A stretch of DNA of 7,551 nt. Source: an uncultured Peptococcaceae bacterium (lineage in GTDB: Bacteria > Bacillota > Peptococcia > Peptococcales > Peptococcaceae). Shown here in pieces: positions 7,141-7,551 of this stretch (its first letter is position 1; every line of letters starts with the position of its first letter). The notes under the pieces are model-generated. The model ran no database searches, was not told the DNA's origin, and saw nothing but the letters and a program-made list of their open reading frames with translations. The stretch is taken from positions 1 to 7,551 of the forward strand of contig CALAKO010000047.1 of NCBI GenBank assembly GCA_937922955.1, written 5' to 3'. The position numbers and the translations under genes are program-made.

Positions 7141-7551
7141 TCATCGTTTGATATTCCGAGGGATAAACAACACCAAAATAGTATACAATTCCAAACGTCC
7201 AAAAAGCATCAAGGCGCAATAATACGCTTTCAAAACAGCAGGCAACGTCGCAAATGGTTCTGTTGGTCCATACGCGCCAAAAGAAGGGCCACTATTACAT
7301 ATACATGTCAGCGAAGTTGTAAACGCTTCTAAAAGAGGTAACCCAACCGCTGCTGCAAAAAAAGTAGACAAGATAATAATTGTTATAAAAAGAAAAATAT
7401 ACACGGCTACATTTATAATAACACGGTTTGGAATAACATTTCCGCTAATCTTTAAGCTGGTCACCATACGCGGATGGAGCATATTTCGCAACTCGTTACG
7501 AGCCTGGCGCAATAAAATTAAAATACGTTCTAATTTTACACCACCGGCTGT
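7141..7551 (-). CDS. TrkH/KtrB family potassium uptake protein, C-terminal part (5' end outside the window)
   Basis: This is the membrane subunit of a Trk/Ktr-type K+ uptake system, which normally works with a cytoplasmic RCK partner (TrkA or KtrA). Only the last 136 residues are in the window, and the frame stays open to position 7551. The fragment begins with TAGGVK, the third filter/membrane-helix signature of the family. A cytoplasmic stretch follows (LLRQARNELRNMLHPR), then a membrane helix (about 46-68), the fourth pore loop CICNSGPSFGAYGP (84-97), and the final helix with MLFGRLELYTILVLF (115-129). The usual pore loop is N-x-GPG; here it reads NSGPS. Because the break is at the window edge, nothing suggests a pseudogene. 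The choice between trkH and ktrB cannot be made from this part. Confidence 0.9.
   Translation of the reverse strand, partial: TAGGVKLERILILLRQARNELRNMLHPRMVTSLKISGNVIPNRVIINVAVYIFLFITIIILSTFFAAAVGLPLLEAFTTSLTCICNSGPSFGAYGPTEPFATLPAVLKAYYCALMLFGRLELYTILVLFIPRNIKR

Noticed and set aside
7510..7512. TTG at 7512 as start of the trkH-like gene
   Set aside because: The frame stays open upstream to the window edge and the extra residues (TAGGVKLERILIL) match the family, so this is an internal leucine codon.
1..7551. A novel defence, mobile or biosynthetic system
   Set aside because: Every stretch over about 150 bp is filled by a recognised housekeeping gene. There are no direct repeats, insertion sequence ends, integrase, tRNA, CRISPR spacers or unassigned genes to build such a system from.

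Overview
The window is one tightly packed run of conserved housekeeping genes, all on the minus strand. It reads, from high to low coordinates: the 3' part of a trkH/ktrB-type potassium transporter subunit, ruvC, ruvA, ruvB, queA, tgt, yajC, secD and secF. The even, moderately AT-rich composition, the strong AGGAGG-type ribosome binding sites, the separate single-gene secD and secF of Firmicute size, and the ruvCAB-queA-tgt-yajC-secDF order all point to a Bacillota genome. A member of the Negativicutes is my best guess. That placement is inferred from gene order and protein style, not from a database match.

Region by region: 7141-7551 holds the C-terminal part of the K+ channel-like subunit, cut by the window edge. 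Positions 6008-7116 carry ruvC and ruvA, and 4925-6004 carries ruvB; together these encode the Holliday junction branch-migration and resolution machinery. Positions 2789-4938 carry queA and tgt, two enzymes of queuosine tRNA modification. Positions 2342-2728 (yajC) and 73-2192 (secD, secF) encode the accessory complex of the Sec translocase. Most junctions from ruvC to tgt are overlaps or gaps of a few bases (3-14 nt, with queA/tgt as TAATG), which suggests co-transcription and translational coupling from at least ruvC through tgt, probably through yajC.

The clearest regulatory structure is in the 149-bp gap between yajC and secD. A strong intrinsic terminator on the minus strand is followed by a perfect TATAAT and then the secD ribosome binding site, so secDF probably forms its own transcription unit although it sits directly behind yajC. 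A second, perfect 13-bp hairpin without a T-run closes the block downstream of secF.

No mobile element, CRISPR array, RNA gene, phage feature or candidate new defence or biosynthetic system is visible. The points worth a second look are small: the terminator/promoter split, residue changes at otherwise conserved motifs in Tgt, RuvA and TrkH, and the queA start position.
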